Origin: Myxococcus xanthus
GTDB taxonomy: Bacteria; Myxococcota; Myxococcia; Myxococcales; Myxococcaceae
DNA length: 42,688 nt
Assembly: GCF_013116825.1 (NCBI RefSeq)
Contig: NZ_JABFNS010000082.1
Location: 1-42,688, forward strand
Direction: 5' to 3'
Position 1 is the first letter of the stretch, and the number at the start of each line of letters is the position of its first letter. Made by a program: the position numbers and the translations under genes. This document shows, piece by piece, positions 1 to 8,069 of this stretch. A model generated the notes under the pieces. That model saw only the letters and a program-made list of their open reading frames with translations, ran no database searches and was not told the origin of the DNA.

Positions 1-114
<114 letters not shown>

Positions 115-125
115 TTCTTTTTGAG

Positions 126-170
126 AAACCCCCGGTGTCCCTCGTGGACACCGGGGGTTTTCCGTTTTGG
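126..170 (+). terminator. Rho-independent terminator of the rRNA operon
   Basis: A perfect 15-bp stem (126-140 with 146-160) closes a 5-nt loop and is followed by a T-rich run to about 168. It lies about 12 nt after the 5S 3' end, which is where an rRNA operon should stop. It is the strongest hairpin seen in the window. Confidence 0.93.
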
Positions 171-795
171 GGCCGTGTGGAGTGTCGGCGCGTCACCGCG
201 GGCGCTGGGCCAGGCGCCGCGCGCGCAACCGGCGCACGCCCCCACCGCCAGCAGGGCCGCCGTCGTGGCCAACACCAGCAGGTGCTCGGCGCGCGCGGCT
301 CCCATGGCTTCTTGATCAATCGATGCTGTTCGTGCAGCGCGCGGGCCCCAGACTTCGGGCGATGAGCACGCGTCTTATGCCTCCACGGAGCACACCCGCC
401 ATCGCGCCTGCGAGCTCCAAGGCCAGGGAGGGCATACTGGGGCGCGCGGAGACTTGGCGACAGTCGCGGCAGTTTCGCTCGCGGGCAGACGCTCTGTGGT
501 GAAAACTCAGCCGGGAGCGCTTCGAGTTCGGCGTCGCCCAGGTGGCGGGACGCCCCGTCTCGCTGGCGCCGGAGCATGGATCATTCCGTTTGGGCGCCCA
601 GACAGGAGGCGCTCTGAACTGCCGAGATGGGCGACATGCGCCTACCTTTGAGCGCGCTCCAACAGGCCTCTGAGCCCCCCTCTGCACGCCTGCCGCTGCG
701 CGTCGTGGAGCATGACATTTACGTAGCGAGGTCCGGATGGTGCGCGCAGGGCTCAAGCTACCGGATTCGTTGGGGTTTCAGGCTGCTGTGCATGT
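163..795. other. Intergenic stretch with no convincing gene
   Basis: About 630 bases between the rRNA operon terminator and the kinase promoter region. The open frames here, on both strands, give Arg/Pro/Ala-rich translations without recognisable domains or ordered start sites, and one of them runs through the terminator and 5S gene. I see no tRNA, repeat or mobile-element remnant. It may contain decayed sequence or an unrecognised small RNA, but nothing positive supports that. Confidence 0.6.
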
Positions 796-825
796 TTGAC
801 TCGCCGTCCGCGCTGCGACTAGAGT
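796..825 (+). promoter_or_regulatory. Candidate sigma-70-type promoter of the Ser/Thr kinase gene
   Basis: A TTGACT -35 (796-801) is separated by 18 bp from a TAGAGT -10 (820-825), matching the consensus at 5 of 6 and 4 of 6 positions. A start near 832 would give a leader of about 64 nt containing the hairpin at 845-867. This is prediction from base pattern only. Confidence 0.4.
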
Positions 826-844
826 CCAGGTTTCCGCCCGGTCT

Positions 845-867
845 GCGCACCGCCTGTCGCGGTGCGC
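845..867 (+). promoter_or_regulatory. Leader hairpin upstream of the kinase start
   Basis: A perfect 9-bp GC-rich inverted repeat (845-853 with 859-867) closes a 5-nt loop and ends 28 nt before the kinase ATG. It has no T-run, so it is unlikely to be a terminator. It could affect translation of a gene that has no clear Shine-Dalgarno sequence, but it could also be chance in very GC-rich DNA. Confidence 0.35.
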
Positions 868-895
868 GCCTCCCGGTGCCGGGCCGCTCCACGAG

Positions 896-3715
896 ATGAA
901 GAAGCCGACCCTCTTTGGGAAGTACCTGCTCCTCGAGCGCATCAACGTCGGCGGCATGGCGGAGGTGTTCATCGCGAAGGCCTTCGGCGTCGAGGGCTTC
1001 GAGCGCATCCTGGCCATCAAGAAGATCCTCCCCACGATGGCGGAGGACGAAGAGTTCATCACGATGTTCATCGACGAGGCGCGGATCAGCGTTCAGCTGA
1101 ACCACGCCAACGTCGTGCACATCAACGAACTCGGGAAGTACGACGACACTTACTTCATCGCCATGGAGTACGTCGCCGGACGCGACGTTCGGACCATGTT
1201 GGAGCGCTACCGGCGTCGCAAGGAGATCATGCCCACCGCCCAAGCGGTGTTCATCGCCTCCAAGATCTGCGACGGTCTGGACTACGCGCACCGGAAGAAG
1301 GACGCCCGCGGGCAGGACCTCCACATCATCCACCGCGACGTGTCGCCCCAGAACATCCTCATTTCCTATGAGGGTGAGGTCAAAGTCATCGACTTCGGTA
1401 TCGCCAAGGCGGCGAACCGTTCCCAGAAGACGCAGGCGGGCATCCTCAAGGGCAAGTTCGGGTACATGAGCCCCGAGCAGGTCCGGGGTATGCCCATCGA
1501 CCGGCGCAGCGACATCTTCGCCGTGGGCGTGCTGCTGTACGAGATGCTCACGGGCGAGAAGCTCTTCGTTGGCGAGTCGGACTTCTCCACCCTGGAGAAG
1601 GTGCGCAACGCGGAGGTTCCGCTCCCCAGCGAGTTCAACCCGAGCATCCCGCAGGGCCTGGAGAGGGTGGTCCTCAAGGCTCTCACTCGCGAACCCGAGG
1701 ACCGCTACCAGTGGGCGTCCGACATGGCCGAGGACCTGATGCGGTTCCTCCTGGCTGGTGACGCCATCTACTCGTCCAAGCACCTCTCCAGCTACATGAA
1801 GGAGGCGTTCGCCGAGGACATGCTCCGCGAGGCGGAGAAGATGGAGCGCTATGCCGGTATCGAGCGCCCCGACCAGATTGAAGCCTCGGGCATCACGGTG
1901 GCCCCCGGGTTCAACCGGCAGGCGGCGCGGCGTGCGCCCCCTCCAGCCGTGGTGGTGACGGGAACGCCCGCGGGCCGTGCGTCCACCTCGCCGGCGCAGC
2001 CTGTCCAGGACTACATCCCGCCTCCCACCGCCGAGGAGCTCGAGGAGATGGGCGTCGGCGCGGGCGACAAGACGCAGATTGTCGACTCCTCGCATACGTT
2101 CATGTCTCCCGAAACCCGCGTTGCCGACAGCAGCGTCGTGGTGGACGACAGCATTACGGGCCGGACGGAGAACCCCATCCAGGACCATGGGACGTCCGGT
2201 TCCTACAACTCCCTGCGGGCCCCCGCGCCCGATACGTCCTCGCGCAAGGGCAAGAGTGGCCCCAAGGCGCAGGTCGTCATCAGCAACGAGGAAGGCGAGG
2301 CCTACTCCGGCGCCACGATGATTGGCCCCGCGCCGTCCGCGCCGCCGACGCGCTCGCGCGGCTCGTCTCCTTCGTTGGACGAAGAGACGGGCAGCAGGCC
2401 AGCCCCCGTGGTGGGCCGCGGCCGGGGCGGAAAGCGCGCTCCCGAGCCCGAGGAGGATCCGTCTGACTACGAGCAGCCGCCCGAGGAAGACGGCGGCGCC
2501 GGCTACGACGCCCAGGACGACTACGGTGACGAGGGGCACCCGCATGACGACCTGAACGAGCCCGAGGAAGAGGTGACGGGCTCGGTTCCGCTCCCTCCGG
2601 AGGAGGCGCCTCCTCCCGCGAAGGCCGCTGCGCCCGCGAAGGCGAAGACGAAGGTCCCCGCCAAGGGGAAGCCCGCGCTCAACCTCAAGACGCTGCCGAA
2701 GCCGGTGCTGTTCGCCGCCGCCGCGGCCATCGTGCTGTTGCTCGTCGTCGGTGTGGTGATGGCCACCAGGCCGTCCACGGGAGAGGTCACCTTCATGGTG
2801 TCCCCGTCCAACCCTTCCGCGCGAATCCAACTGAATGGCCAGGAGGTCCAGCTCAACACGCTGCTGGCACTTCCGGCAGGGCAGTACCGGGTCACCGCGA
2901 GCGCTCCTGGTCAGCAGAGCGCGGCCAAGACGGTGGATGTCGTCGCCGGAAGCAGAATCGTCGTTTCGCTTCCGCTGGAAGCTGATCCGCAGGCGGCCCC
3001 GCCGCCCGAGAACAAGTCGCCGGTGGCCCCGCCGACGAACACGGGCGTCGTCATTGCCGCGGGGACCACCGAGCCCGCGGCTCCCGTGGAGGAGCCGGGC
3101 GGCGACCAGGCACCTGAGAACGCGCCTGTCGACAATGGGCAGACGCCGCCTCCCTCCACGGAGCCGGCTCCCGCGCCCGTTCAGGTCGCAGCTGTCTTCA
3201 AGGGGGATGATGGCGCGGAGATCGCCGTGAACGGCGAGCGCCTGGGGCGGATTCCAGACGCGCGCATGGCGAACCTGGAGGTGGGGAAGACCTACTCGTT
3301 CACCGCGAAGCTCGCGGGCTACAAGCCGTACTCCGGTGAGTTCAAGGCCGACGGCAGCAGCCAGCAGGTCACGGTCGCGTTCGAGATGACGAAGGAGCCG
3401 CAGCCCGAGCCCGCCGTGGCCAACGTGCGGCCGCCGCCCCAGACGGCGCCCAAGCCTCCGCCTGCGCCCAAGCCTCCGAGGGCCCCCAAGGTGATGGGCA
3501 AGTTCGCCTGCAGCACAAAGCCGGCGGGCGCGGACATCTACGTCGATGGGAAGAAGACGAATCGCCAGACGCCGGTGACACTTGGCAGTCCGTTGATGCT
3601 ACCGGTGGGCAAGCGGAAGATTTCGTTCAAGCTCAACGGCAAGACGACCAAGCCCGTGGTGGTCGACATCACGGAAGACAATGTAGCCAAGCTGGTCAAT
3701 GTTCCCATCGAGTGA
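896..3715 (+). CDS. Membrane-anchored Ser/Thr protein kinase with PEGA domains
   Basis: A 939-residue Hanks-type kinase. The catalytic domain spans about residues 8-285, with a Gly-rich loop near 17-20, the ATP-binding lysine in LAIKK (42 or 43), the catalytic loop HRDVSPQN (146-153; Asp148), DFG at 166-168 and SPEQ at 192-195. All key catalytic residues are present, so it should be active. A long acidic, Pro-rich cytoplasmic linker follows to about 600, then one transmembrane helix (about 604-624). The C-terminal part has three PEGA-like beta repeats (about 630-700, 764-832, 867-939) separated by Pro-rich spacers, presumably in the periplasm. This layout suggests a sensor kinase reading the envelope; PEGA domains are thought to bind surface or carbohydrate structures. 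The HRDxSPxN form is common in myxobacterial kinases. I cannot assign a specific Pkn name. The ATG at 896 is used because the kinase domain starts a few residues later; no good ribosome site is visible. Confidence 0.93.
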   Translation: MKKPTLFGKYLLLERINVGGMAEVFIAKAFGVEGFERILAIKKILPTMAEDEEFITMFIDEARISVQLNHANVVHINELGKYDDTYFIAMEYVAGRDVRTMLERYRRRKEIMPTAQAVFIASKICDGLDYAHRKKDARGQDLHIIHRDVSPQNILISYEGEVKVIDFGIAKAANRSQKTQAGILKGKFGYMSPEQVRGMPIDRRSDIFAVGVLLYEMLTGEKLFVGESDFSTLEKVRNAEVPLPSEFNPSIPQGLERVVLKALTREPEDRYQWASDMAEDLMRFLLAGDAIYSSKHLSSYMKEAFAEDMLREAEKMERYAGIERPDQIEASGITVAPGFNRQAARRAPPPAVVVTGTPAGRASTSPAQPVQDYIPPPTAEELEEMGVGAGDKTQIVDSSHTFMSPETRVADSSVVVDDSITGRTENPIQDHGTSGSYNSLRAPAPDTSSRKGKSGPKAQVVISNEEGEAYSGATMIGPAPSAPPTRSRGSSPSLDEETGSRPAPVVGRGRGGKRAPEPEEDPSDYEQPPEEDGGAGYDAQDDYGDEGHPHDDLNEPEEEVTGSVPLPPEEAPPPAKAAAPAKAKTKVPAKGKPALNLKTLPKPVLFAAAAAIVLLLVVGVVMATRPSTGEVTFMVSPSNPSARIQLNGQEVQLNTLLALPAGQYRVTASAPGQQSAAKTVDVVAGSRIVVSLPLEADPQAAPPPENKSPVAPPTNTGVVIAAGTTEPAAPVEEPGGDQAPENAPVDNGQTPPPSTEPAPAPVQVAAVFKGDDGAEIAVNGERLGRIPDARMANLEVGKTYSFTAKLAGYKPYSGEFKADGSSQQVTVAFEMTKEPQPEPAVANVRPPPQTAPKPPPAPKPPRAPKVMGKFACSTKPAGADIYVDGKKTNRQTPVTLGSPLMLPVGKRKISFKLNGKTTKPVVVDITEDNVAKLVNVPIE

Positions 3716-3730
3716 GAAGGCGGGCATCCG

Positions 3731-3764
3731 ATGCCCCCTTCGATTGTTGACCGAAGTGGGGCAT
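3731..3764 (+). terminator. Candidate terminator after the kinase gene
   Basis: A hairpin with a 12-bp stem interrupted by one bulged T (3731-3742 with 3752-3764) and a 9-nt loop lies 15 nt after the kinase stop. There is no T-run behind it. It separates the kinase gene from the kamA-like pair. Confidence 0.45.
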
Positions 3765-3813
3765 GGGCGCGTTATGACGCCTCGCCCGCGAGCAATCTAA
3801 GAGGTGATGCGCC

Positions 3814-5184
3814 ATGCAAACGACGCCCATCCGGGCCAAGCCTGAGGCTGGCCCCGCTGAACAGCCTTTTACGTATCCTCACCGCCGGGAGTTCATCGAG
3901 CCCGATTGGCGGCGGATCCCTGGCTTCAAGGACGTGTCCGCCGCCGACTGGGAGAACTCCGTCTGGCAGCGCAAGCACACCATCAAGAACCTCAAGGAAC
4001 TCAAGGCGACGCTGGGGGCTCTGCTCCCGGATGACCTGGCTGAGAGCATGGAGCGCGATCAGCGCGAGCGGGCGACCATGTCGCTGCTCGTGCCTCCGCA
4101 GATGCTCAACACCATGAACCTTGAGGACCTGTGGCGTGACCCGGTGCGTCGTTACATGCTGCCGGCCTACGCGGACCGCCTCACGGAGTGGACCAACCAT
4201 CCCAAGGCCAGCCGTGACAGTCTTCACGAGCAGGACATGTGGGTGGTGGAAGGCTTGACGCACCGGTATCCCACCAAGGTGCTGGCGGAGATGCTGCCGA
4301 CCTGCCCGCAGTACTGTGGCCACTGCACGCGCATGGACCTGGTGGGCAATGACGTGCCGCAGGTCAGCAAACACAAGTTCGGCATCGGGCCCAAGGACCG
4401 CTACGCGCAGATGCTCGACTATCTGCGTCGCACGCCGACGGTGCGCGACGTGGTGGTGTCGGGTGGAGACATCGCGAACCTGCCCATCCAGCAGCTCGAG
4501 CCGTTCGTCAGCTCGCTGATGGACATCCCGAACATCCGGGACATCCGCCTGGCCAGCAAGGGGCTGATGGCCATCCCGCAGCACTTCCTCCAGGACTCCG
4601 TCCTCCAGGGGCTGGACCGGCTGGCGAAGAAGGCCGTCGAGCGCGGCGTGGACCTGGCGCTGCACACGCACGTCAATCACGCGCAGCAGCTCACCCCGCT
4701 GGTGGGCAAGGCCGTGCGCAAGCTGCTGGAGATGGGCTTCCGTGACGTGCGCAACCAGGGCGTGCTGCTGCGCGGTGTGAATGACAGCCCGCAGGCGCTG
4801 TTGGACCTGTGCTTCACGCTGCTCGACCACGCGAAGATCCTGCCGTACTACTTCTACATGTGCGACATGATCCCCAACAGCGAGCATTGGCGGCTGTCGG
4901 TGGCTCAGGCGCAGCAGCTGCAGCACGACATCATGGGCTACATGCCGGGCTTCGCCACGCCGCGCATCGTCTGTGACGTGCCCTTCGTCGGGAAGCGCTG
5001 GGTCCACCAGGTGGCGGAGTATGACCGCGAGCGCGGCATCTCGTACTGGACCAAGAACTACCGGACCGGCATCGAAATGAACGATGCGGACGCGCTCAGC
5101 CGGAAGTACGAGTACTTCGACCCCATCGACCAGCTGCCTGAGGCGGGGCAGGCCTGGTGGCGGGAGCAGCAGAAGGCGGCGTAA
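3814..5184 (+). CDS. KamA-family radical SAM aminomutase, divergent paralogue
   Basis: A 456-residue member of the lysine 2,3-aminomutase family. The radical SAM cluster motif CxxxCxxC is intact (Cys164, 168, 171), preceded by the family THRYP segment (149-153). The two acidic positions that hold the substrate amino group in KamA have counterparts (the Asp of YMCDM and of VCDVP). The PLP-lysine loop, normally PGGGGK, reads PFVGK: a lysine is present but the glycine loop is lost and is one residue shorter. The C-terminal cysteine cluster that binds zinc in the clostridial enzyme is also missing. It probably still makes a 5'-deoxyadenosyl radical, but substrate and even PLP use are uncertain. 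It overlaps the next, canonical kamA-like gene by one base, implying a shared operon and perhaps a complex. An AGAGGTG ribosome site sits just before the ATG. Confidence 0.85.
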   Translation: MQTTPIRAKPEAGPAEQPFTYPHRREFIEPDWRRIPGFKDVSAADWENSVWQRKHTIKNLKELKATLGALLPDDLAESMERDQRERATMSLLVPPQMLNTMNLEDLWRDPVRRYMLPAYADRLTEWTNHPKASRDSLHEQDMWVVEGLTHRYPTKVLAEMLPTCPQYCGHCTRMDLVGNDVPQVSKHKFGIGPKDRYAQMLDYLRRTPTVRDVVVSGGDIANLPIQQLEPFVSSLMDIPNIRDIRLASKGLMAIPQHFLQDSVLQGLDRLAKKAVERGVDLALHTHVNHAQQLTPLVGKAVRKLLEMGFRDVRNQGVLLRGVNDSPQALLDLCFTLLDHAKILPYYFYMCDMIPNSEHWRLSVAQAQQLQHDIMGYMPGFATPRIVCDVPFVGKRWVHQVAEYDRERGISYWTKNYRTGIEMNDADALSRKYEYFDPIDQLPEAGQAWWREQQKAA

Positions 5185-6428
5185 TGGATACCTCAGTGCT
5201 TCCGGCGGGTCTCCCGCCGGAGCCGGCGGCCGCTCGCGCGTCGCTCAGCGCCGAAGGGCGCAAACGGCTGTTTCCCAACGCCACGGACGCGGAGTGGGCG
5301 GACTGGCGTTGGCAGCAGCGGCATGCGGTGCGAGGCCTGGAGCAGTTGGAGCGGTACGTCCCGCTGACCTCCAACGAGCGCGCGGGTGTGCAGGAAACGT
5401 CCGCGCTGTTCCGCATCGGCATCAGTCCGTACTACCTGTCCCTCATCGACCCGGAGCATCCGTTCTGCCCGGTGCGCATGCAGTCCATCCCAGTGAGGGC
5501 CGAGGCGCGCATCCGTCCGGGCGAGCTCGCGGATCCGCTGGGTGAGGACAAGACGCGCCCGGAGGAGTGCATCGTCCACAAGTACCCGGACCGGGTGCTC
5601 TTCCTCGCGCTGGATACGTGCTCCGTCTATTGCCGTCACTGCACGCGGCGGCGCATCACGCAGGGGGGGGTGGCGGAGCTCTCCAAGGAACAGCTCCGCC
5701 GGGGGGTGGACTATGTCCGGCGCCATCCCGAGGTGCGCGACGTCCTCATCTCCGGCGGGGACCCGTTCATGCTCAGTGACTCCCGGCTGGAGGAGTTGCT
5801 CGCGCCGCTCAGCGAGATTCCCCACGTCGAGATGATTCGCATCGGCACGCGCGTCCCCGTGTGTCTGCCCATGCGCGTCACCGACGCCTTGGCGAAAACG
5901 CTCCGGCGCTACGCGCCCGTCTTCGTCGTCACGCACTTCAATCATCCGAAGGAAGTGACGCCCGAGGCGCGCGAGGCCTGTGAGCGGCTGGTGGACCACG
6001 GCGTTCCGGTGGAGAACCAGGCCGTGCTGATGCGGCAGCTGAACTCCGACGCGCGCATCATCAAGGAGCTGTCGCACCTGCTGCTGCGCAGCCGCGTGCG
6101 GCCGTACTACCTGCACCAGATGGACGTCGCCGAGGGCTGCGAGCACCTGCGCACGCCCATCGCCAAGGGGCTGGAAATCATCCAGCAGCTCCGGGGCCAC
6201 ACCACCGGCCTCGCCGTGCCGCACCTCGCGGTGGACCTGCCGGGGGGCGGTGGGAAGGTGACGCTCCAGCCCGATTATGCCGTCGAGTACGGAGCGCAGG
6301 AGACGGTGTTCCGTAACTACAAGGGCGAGCGCTTCACGTACCCGGAACCCGAGGAGACGGACTGCACCTGTCCGTATGACGGCGTGTGGCAGGAGCGGGC
6401 CCCGCGCTACGGATACCGCAAGGGCTGA
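5184..6428 (+). CDS. kamA: Lysine 2,3-aminomutase-like radical SAM protein (canonical KamA family)
   Basis: A 414-residue protein with every KamA hallmark: CxxxCxxC (Cys146, 150, 153) within DTCSVYCRHCTRR, the SGGDP loop, the PLP-lysine motif PGGGGK (Lys358), and Asp314 and Asp351 at the positions that bind the lysine side chain. The family converts L-alpha-lysine to beta-lysine with SAM, PLP and a 4Fe-4S cluster; related enzymes act on glutamate or, as EpmB, supply beta-lysine for EF-P. I choose the ATG at 5184, which overlaps the upstream stop as TAATG and follows a GAAGGCGG ribosome site, over an in-frame GTG at 5157. The C-terminal CTCPYD stretch probably carries zinc-binding cysteines. 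No epmA or efp gene is visible in the window, so the destination of the product is unknown. Confidence 0.9.
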   Translation: MDTSVLPAGLPPEPAAARASLSAEGRKRLFPNATDAEWADWRWQQRHAVRGLEQLERYVPLTSNERAGVQETSALFRIGISPYYLSLIDPEHPFCPVRMQSIPVRAEARIRPGELADPLGEDKTRPEECIVHKYPDRVLFLALDTCSVYCRHCTRRRITQGGVAELSKEQLRRGVDYVRRHPEVRDVLISGGDPFMLSDSRLEELLAPLSEIPHVEMIRIGTRVPVCLPMRVTDALAKTLRRYAPVFVVTHFNHPKEVTPEAREACERLVDHGVPVENQAVLMRQLNSDARIIKELSHLLLRSRVRPYYLHQMDVAEGCEHLRTPIAKGLEIIQQLRGHTTGLAVPHLAVDLPGGGGKVTLQPDYAVEYGAQETVFRNYKGERFTYPEPEETDCTCPYDGVWQERAPRYGYRKG

Positions 6429-6433
6429 GCAGC

Positions 6434-6462
6434 GTGCGCGGTGGGGGTTCGCCACCGCGCAC
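6434..6462. terminator. Candidate bidirectional terminator between convergent genes
   Basis: A perfect 11-bp stem (6434-6444 with 6452-6462) and a 7-nt loop lie in the 52-nt gap between the kamA stop and the stop of the convergent small exported-protein gene. The T-run is poor, but position and symmetry suggest that it serves both strands. Confidence 0.55.
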
Positions 6463-6480
6463 CTGTCGTTCAAAAGAGGC

Positions 6481-6981
6481 CTACTGCGGCAGTTCGGCGT
6501 CCTTCGGTACGCCGACGTCGATGGATGGCTCCGCGCCCTCCATGGCCTCCAGCTCCACCGGGTCCTCGTCGTTGAAGCCCTGCTGGACGTGGACCTCTTC
6601 CGGGGCGGCCGCGGGCGCGGGTCGCTTCGCCGCCTTGGCGGCCTCCGCCAGCCGCTGCTCCTCCGCCTTCGCGCGGGCGTTGTCCGCCGGCGACATGCGC
6701 GCCTCGTAACGCGCGAAGTCCTTGCCCGACACACCGTGCTTCTCCAGCACCGCCGCCGAGGCTGCCTTCTGCTTGCCGATGGCCTCCCGGCGCTCCGCGG
6801 TGCTCATCTCCGACGACTTGCGGTTGCCGTACTCCGCGTCGACCTGGGACATGGCCTGGGCCTCGTCGCGGCGGATTTCCGCCACCTTCTCCGGAGTCAG
6901 CTCCGAGCTGTCGGCGGCGAGCGCCTGCCCAGGGATGACGAGCCACGAGGTGACCAGGAGCAGGGCAGAGCGGGGGGACAT
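6481..6981 (-). CDS. Exported hypothetical protein, Ala/Glu-rich
   Basis: I do not recognise a family. The 166-residue product has a clear signal peptide (about 1-22, ending PGQALA before ADSS). A charged helical region follows (about 26-120), rich in Ala, Glu, Lys and Arg, and then an acidic Pro-rich tail (EDPVELEAMEG). It is probably periplasmic or surface-exposed. No catalytic motif or conserved cysteine is seen. It is read toward the kamA gene and shares a terminator with it. Good third-position G/C and an ordered signal peptide support it as real. A role in helix-mediated binding is only a guess. Confidence 0.75.
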   Translation of the reverse strand: MSPRSALLLVTSWLVIPGQALAADSSELTPEKVAEIRRDEAQAMSQVDAEYGNRKSSEMSTAERREAIGKQKAASAAVLEKHGVSGKDFARYEARMSPADNARAKAEEQRLAEAAKAAKRPAPAAAPEEVHVQQGFNDEDPVELEAMEGAEPSIDVGVPKDAELPQ

Positions 6982-7063
6982 GACGGGAGGACCTCGTTCA
7001 GGACAGCGGGAACCGTCGCAGTCTAAACACGGAGCCTGCTTCTATGCACCCGGGCCGTGCCGT

Positions 7064-7387
7064 TCAGGGCCCGCACCGCGCGCAGACATTCCGGGCAGTG
7101 GCGCATTGCTCCTGTCCCTGGGCGCAGCGGGGCGGCAGGTCGTCCCGGTCAGGATGGCGCTCGACGAGCGCGCACAGCGACTCCGCCAGCTCGCACGTCT
7201 GCGTTCCCACCGAACACCGGTCCGCGCACGTCGCGTCGTCCAGGGCGTCGCGCGTCCGAAGCTCCTCGAGCCGCAGGGACAGCGAGTCGATGGCCGCGTC
7301 GTCGTTGCCCGCGACGCGGGCGTCCACCTGCTTCGCGCAGGCCGTGAGCAGCACGCAGGCCAGCAACATCCGTGGAAGGGCGCGCAT
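7064..7387 (-). CDS. Small cysteine-rich lipoprotein
   Basis: A 107-residue predicted lipoprotein: a short basic N-terminus, a hydrophobic core and the lipobox LTAC with Cys17 as the lipidation site. The mature part contains about seven further cysteines (ATCADRC, TCE, SLC, RCA, QC, VCARC), so a disulfide-bonded periplasmic fold is likely. No named family is recognised. The gene lies in a run of minus-strand genes for envelope proteins, 82 nt upstream of the exported-protein gene, and could be co-transcribed with it. The stop lies close to the predicted end of the cysteine-rich region, so the protein looks complete. Confidence 0.78.
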   Translation of the reverse strand: MRALPRMLLACVLLTACAKQVDARVAGNDDAAIDSLSLRLEELRTRDALDDATCADRCSVGTQTCELAESLCALVERHPDRDDLPPRCAQGQEQCATARNVCARCGP

Positions 7388-7508
7388 GGTCGCATCCCTT
7401 ATGTGTCCGCGGTCCTGGCGTCCAGCGGCGACGGCCCGCGGTGTCGTTCCATCAGGGACGGGCTGGCGTGGTGTGCACCGGTGGACGTTGGAGGGGCGCC
7501 GAAGGGCC

Positions 7509-8018
7509 TCAGGGCTTCGACAGGTACAGCCAGGCCGTCATCGCCAGCAGCAAAGCCACCGCGAGCCTCCGCAGCCACTCCTCGCGGCGACGCTGGGGCG
7601 ACGCGCGGGCCTCCCGCTCCGCCGTTTCCAGGCCGGTGGCGACCTGGGGCGCCAGCGTCTGGAGCTCTCTGCACGTTTCGACCACCGGAGCCAGCGCGGC
7701 GGGGCACTTCGCGTCCTGGCGCTCTAGCGCGTCCGCGAGCATCCGTGCCCAGGCGGCTTCCTCGTCCTCGCTGGCGGGCTCGCGCGCGGGGGCGCCCCGG
7801 TGCAGGGCCAGTGCGATGGCGGCCCTCAGCAGCAGCACCGAGAAGGCTTGGGCGGGGATGCCGTAGTGCGTCGCGCAGGCTTCCCGCGAGCGGCCCTCCA
7901 CCAACCGGAGGGTGAGCATCGCGGAGGGACGGGGCTCCAACTCGCGCAGGGCGGTGACGAAGGTCGTGGGGATGGCAGGGCGCGAGGGTGACGTCACGGG
8001 TGAGCCATCCTCTCCCAT
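7509..8018 (-). CDS. Tail-anchored protein with a sigma-region-4-like helix-turn-helix
   Basis: A 169-residue protein. Residues about 24-75 resemble sigma-70 region 4 (a helix, an EGRSREACATHYG turn, then a second helix with LLLRAA), which normally contacts -35 DNA. There is no sigma region 2. A charged helical middle follows, and the C-terminus is a basic stretch with one hydrophobic helix (about 150-166) ending KP. This is the pattern of a tail-anchored membrane protein with an N-terminal cytoplasmic domain. It may be a membrane-tethered regulator or a degenerate ECF-sigma relative. The HTH call rests on eye matching only. It is divergent from the SpoIID-like gene, with only about 50 nt between start codons, so their promoters must overlap. 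Confidence 0.7.
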   Translation of the reverse strand: MGEDGSPVTSPSRPAIPTTFVTALRELEPRPSAMLTLRLVEGRSREACATHYGIPAQAFSVLLLRAAIALALHRGAPAREPASEDEEAAWARMLADALERQDAKCPAALAPVVETCRELQTLAPQVATGLETAEREARASPQRRREEWLRRLAVALLLAMTAWLYLSKP

Positions 8019-8033
8019 CCGCCGGACGTTTTC

Positions 8034-8061
8034 TTGAGGCGAGCACCCACGCCTCTACACT
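8034..8061 (+). promoter_or_regulatory. Candidate leaderless promoter of the SpoIID-like gene
   Basis: TTGAGG (8034-8039), a 16-bp spacer and TACACT (8056-8061) are followed by only 8 nt before the ATG at 8070. Transcription would start at or within a base or two of the start codon. No Shine-Dalgarno sequence is present, which fits a leaderless mRNA. Confidence 0.45.
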
Positions 8062-8069
8062 TCGGGGCC

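Noticed and set aside
316..756. 146-codon minus-strand frame in the intergenic region
   Set aside because: Arg/Ser/Ala-rich with no domain, no ordered start site, and typical of a non-coding frame in GC-rich DNA.
758..2830. 690-codon minus-strand frame opposite the kinase gene
   Set aside because: It lies antisense to a well-supported kinase and is a His/Arg/Gly/Leu-rich mirror of its codon bias.
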